This document shows, one piece after another, positions 9,755 to 11,159 of a stretch of DNA of 11,159 bases. Below the pieces are notes generated by a model that saw only the letters and a list, made by a program, of their open reading frames with translations, was not told the DNA's origin and searched no databases. Position 1 is the stretch's first letter, and each line of letters opens with the position of its first letter. Source of the DNA: Anaerolineales bacterium (GTDB lineage: Bacteria; Chloroflexota; Anaerolineae; Anaerolineales; UBA4823); the NCBI GenBank assembly GCA_022865865.1, contig JALHTN010000472.1, forward strand, positions 1 through 11,159. Direction: 5' to 3'. The position numbers were made by a program, and so were the translations under genes.

Positions 9755-9760
9755 GGAGGT
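9755..9760 (+). promoter_or_regulatory. Strong ribosome binding site for the GcvPA-like gene
   Basis: GGAGGT lies 7 bases before the ATG at 9768. An in-frame TGA directly abuts that ATG (9765-9767), so no earlier start is possible in this frame. Confidence 0.85.
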
Positions 9761-9767
9761 GGACTGA

Positions 9768-11159
9768 ATGACGAAAAAGAAACCAACTAGCTATCCTTAC
9801 ATCCCAAACTCAGAACCGGCTGTAAAGAAAGAGATGCTGGAATCTGTGGGTGCAAACAATACCGAAGAGTTTTATGCAGATATTCCAGAAAAGCTGAGAT
9901 ACCGAGATAATTTAAAATTACCCACTCCTTTGCTCTCAGAGTATGAATTAGTGCGGCATGTCGAGAACCTGCTGGTTAATAACCAAACCTCGCGCGAAAA
10001 CCTCAATTTTCTGGGTGCGGGCTGCTATCAGCACCATGTACCTGCGGTTTGTGATGAGGTCAACTCCCGGGGTGAATTCTTGACCGCTTATGCGGGCGAA
10101 CCCTATGATGATCATGGTCGCTTTCAAGCTTTGTTTGAGTACCAGAGCATGATGGGGGAACTGCTCAACATGGATGTCGTTAATGTGCCAACCTATGATG
10201 GTTTCCAGGCTTCGGCCACTGCGTTGCGCATGGCTGCGCGCATCACAGGACGCAAACGGGTCTTGCTAACAAGAGCAATCAATCCGGATAAACTTTCAAT
10301 GATCAAGAATTACCTCAAACCGGAAATTGAGATCGAATTGGTCGATTACGATCAGGATTCGGGTTTGGTCGACCTGGGTACTTTGAGGAAAATGCTTTCT
10401 GAAAACCTGGCAGCGATTTACTTCGAAAATCCCACCTACTTTGGTGGTATTGAAACGAATGCCGATCAAATCGCTGATCTGGCCCATCAATTTGGAACAA
10501 TATGCGTGGTCAGCGTCGACCCTATCTCGTTGGGTTTACTCAATCCCCCGGTGGAATATGGTGCTGACATTGTGTGTGGGGACATTCAACCTCTGGGAAT
10601 GCACATGTTATTTGGGGGAGGTCATGCCGGGTTCATCGCTACCAGAGACGAGGAGGATTATGTGATGGAGTATCCTTCACGCCTGTTTGGTATCGCACCG
10701 ACCATCGTTGAGGGTGAATATGGATTTGGGGATGTCGCTTATGAGCGGACTTCATTTGCGAAACGGGAAGGGGGAAAAGAATGGGTCGGCACAGCATCTG
10801 CCTTATGGGGCATCACAGCCGGAGTTTATCTGGCACTGATGGGACCTCAAGGGATGTTAGATGTGGGGGAAGCGATCATGCAGCATTCACGATATGCGAA
10901 GAACAAGGTCGCAGAGGTTGACGGGTTAAATGTATGGTTTTCAGATTCTCCCAATTTCAAAGAGTTCATCGTGAATTTTGATGGTACAGGCAAGAGCGTA
11001 GCTCAGGTCAACCAGGGTTTATTGGAACATGGCATATTTGGTGGCAAAGACCTCAGCAAGGAATTTCCGGATTTAGGGCAAAGTGCATTGTATTGTGTGA
11101 CGGAAGTTCACTGCCAGGCAGATATCGATCGCCTGGTAGAAACTCTGGCGGAGGTGACG
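9768..11159 (+). CDS. gcvPA: Divergent glycine dehydrogenase (decarboxylating) subunit 1, GcvPA-like (3' end outside window)
   Basis: 464 codons without a stop, open to the right edge. It resembles the alpha subunit of the split P-protein, which with GcvPB decarboxylates glycine and passes the aminomethyl group to lipoyl GcvH. Family landmarks are YIPNSE near the N-terminus (11-16), FLGAG (81-85), VPAV (91-94), GEFLTAY (102-108), NPTYFGGIE (221-229), DPISLGLLNPP (251-261), YGADIVCGDIQPLG (264-277), a FGGG segment (282-285) and, near the end, CVTEVH plus DIDRLVETL (443-460). The position of that last motif suggests only a few residues are missing. Oddities: where typical GcvPA has a YQPE-SQG stretch, this has AGEPYDDHG (109-117), and the usual basic AK-SNI-TN stretch is replaced by KREGGKEWVGTASALWG (332-348). 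The PLP lysine is carried by GcvPB in split enzymes, so its absence here is expected. The family is clear; that it is the housekeeping glycine cleavage enzyme is less sure. A gcvPB gene would be expected next. Confidence 0.85.
   Translation, partial: MTKKKPTSYPYIPNSEPAVKKEMLESVGANNTEEFYADIPEKLRYRDNLKLPTPLLSEYELVRHVENLLVNNQTSRENLNFLGAGCYQHHVPAVCDEVNSRGEFLTAYAGEPYDDHGRFQALFEYQSMMGELLNMDVVNVPTYDGFQASATALRMAARITGRKRVLLTRAINPDKLSMIKNYLKPEIEIELVDYDQDSGLVDLGTLRKMLSENLAAIYFENPTYFGGIETNADQIADLAHQFGTICVVSVDPISLGLLNPPVEYGADIVCGDIQPLGMHMLFGGGHAGFIATRDEEDYVMEYPSRLFGIAPTIVEGEYGFGDVAYERTSFAKREGGKEWVGTASALWGITAGVYLALMGPQGMLDVGEAIMQHSRYAKNKVAEVDGLNVWFSDSPNFKEFIVNFDGTGKSVAQVNQGLLEHGIFGGKDLSKEFPDLGQSALYCVTEVHCQADIDRLVETLAEVT

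Larger units (their letters stand above)
9527..9767 (+). other. Non-coding spacer upstream of the GcvPA-like gene
   Basis: Stops occur in all forward frames and no RNA gene or convincing intrinsic terminator is visible. It is AT-richer than the flanking genes. A possible sigma-70 -10 hexamer, TAAAAT at 9632-9637, has only poor -35 candidates around 9608-9616, so a promoter here is plausible but not demonstrated. I do not see the conserved cores of a glycine riboswitch. The spacer probably separates the signalling operon from the metabolic gene. Confidence 0.5.

Noticed and set aside
9527..9767. Glycine riboswitch upstream of the GcvPA-like gene
   Set aside because: The spacer lacks the conserved aptamer cores I would expect, and there is no room for a typical tandem aptamer plus expression platform with those motifs.
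10441..10665. 74-codon forward frame inside the GcvPA-like gene
   Set aside because: It is an out-of-frame shadow of the continuous 464-codon GcvPA-like reading frame, with no independent support.

Overview
The window looks like chromosomal DNA from a Chloroflexota bacterium, most likely Anaerolineae. That placement is inference, resting on moderate GC by eye, a very long multi-GAF hybrid kinase, and a cyclase-cyclase-ATPase protein of a type common in Chloroflexota and Cyanobacteria. All recognisable genes are on the + strand. There are no RNA genes, insertion sequences, CRISPR arrays or phage genes that I can see.

Layout: (1) From the left edge to 5798 is the 3' part of a giant soluble hybrid sensor histidine kinase with eight GAF domains, HisKA, HATPase_c and two receiver domains. 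Its true start lies outside the window. Its GAF3-GAF5 section is an internal tandem repeat with an exact 501-bp period. (2) After 13 bp, a stand-alone histidine phosphotransfer (HPt) protein runs 5812-6171. (3) Overlapping that by 8 bp, a 1120-residue protein runs 6164-9526: receiver domain, coiled-coil linker, two class III nucleotide cyclase domains, P-loop ATPase and a short TPR-like tail. (4) A 241-bp non-coding gap (9527-9767) contains weak inverted repeats but no convincing terminator. (5) From 9768 to the right edge is an almost complete gene for a divergent glycine dehydrogenase subunit 1 (GcvPA-like) protein, still open at the edge.

How the genes work together: the first three are so tightly packed that they are almost certainly one operon. 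Together they supply every step of a His-Asp-His-Asp phosphorelay: kinase His1422, receiver Asp1716 and/or Asp1858, HPt His61, then receiver Asp62 of the cyclase. The key residues of all these modules are intact. The output would be cyclic nucleotide synthesis by a tandem cyclase. Its residues predict one composite active site, with metal-binding aspartates in the first domain and the transition-state Asn/Arg in the second, as in mammalian soluble adenylyl cyclase. This complete kinase-HPt-cyclase cassette is the most interesting content of the window. The GcvPA-like gene appears to be a separate metabolic unit.
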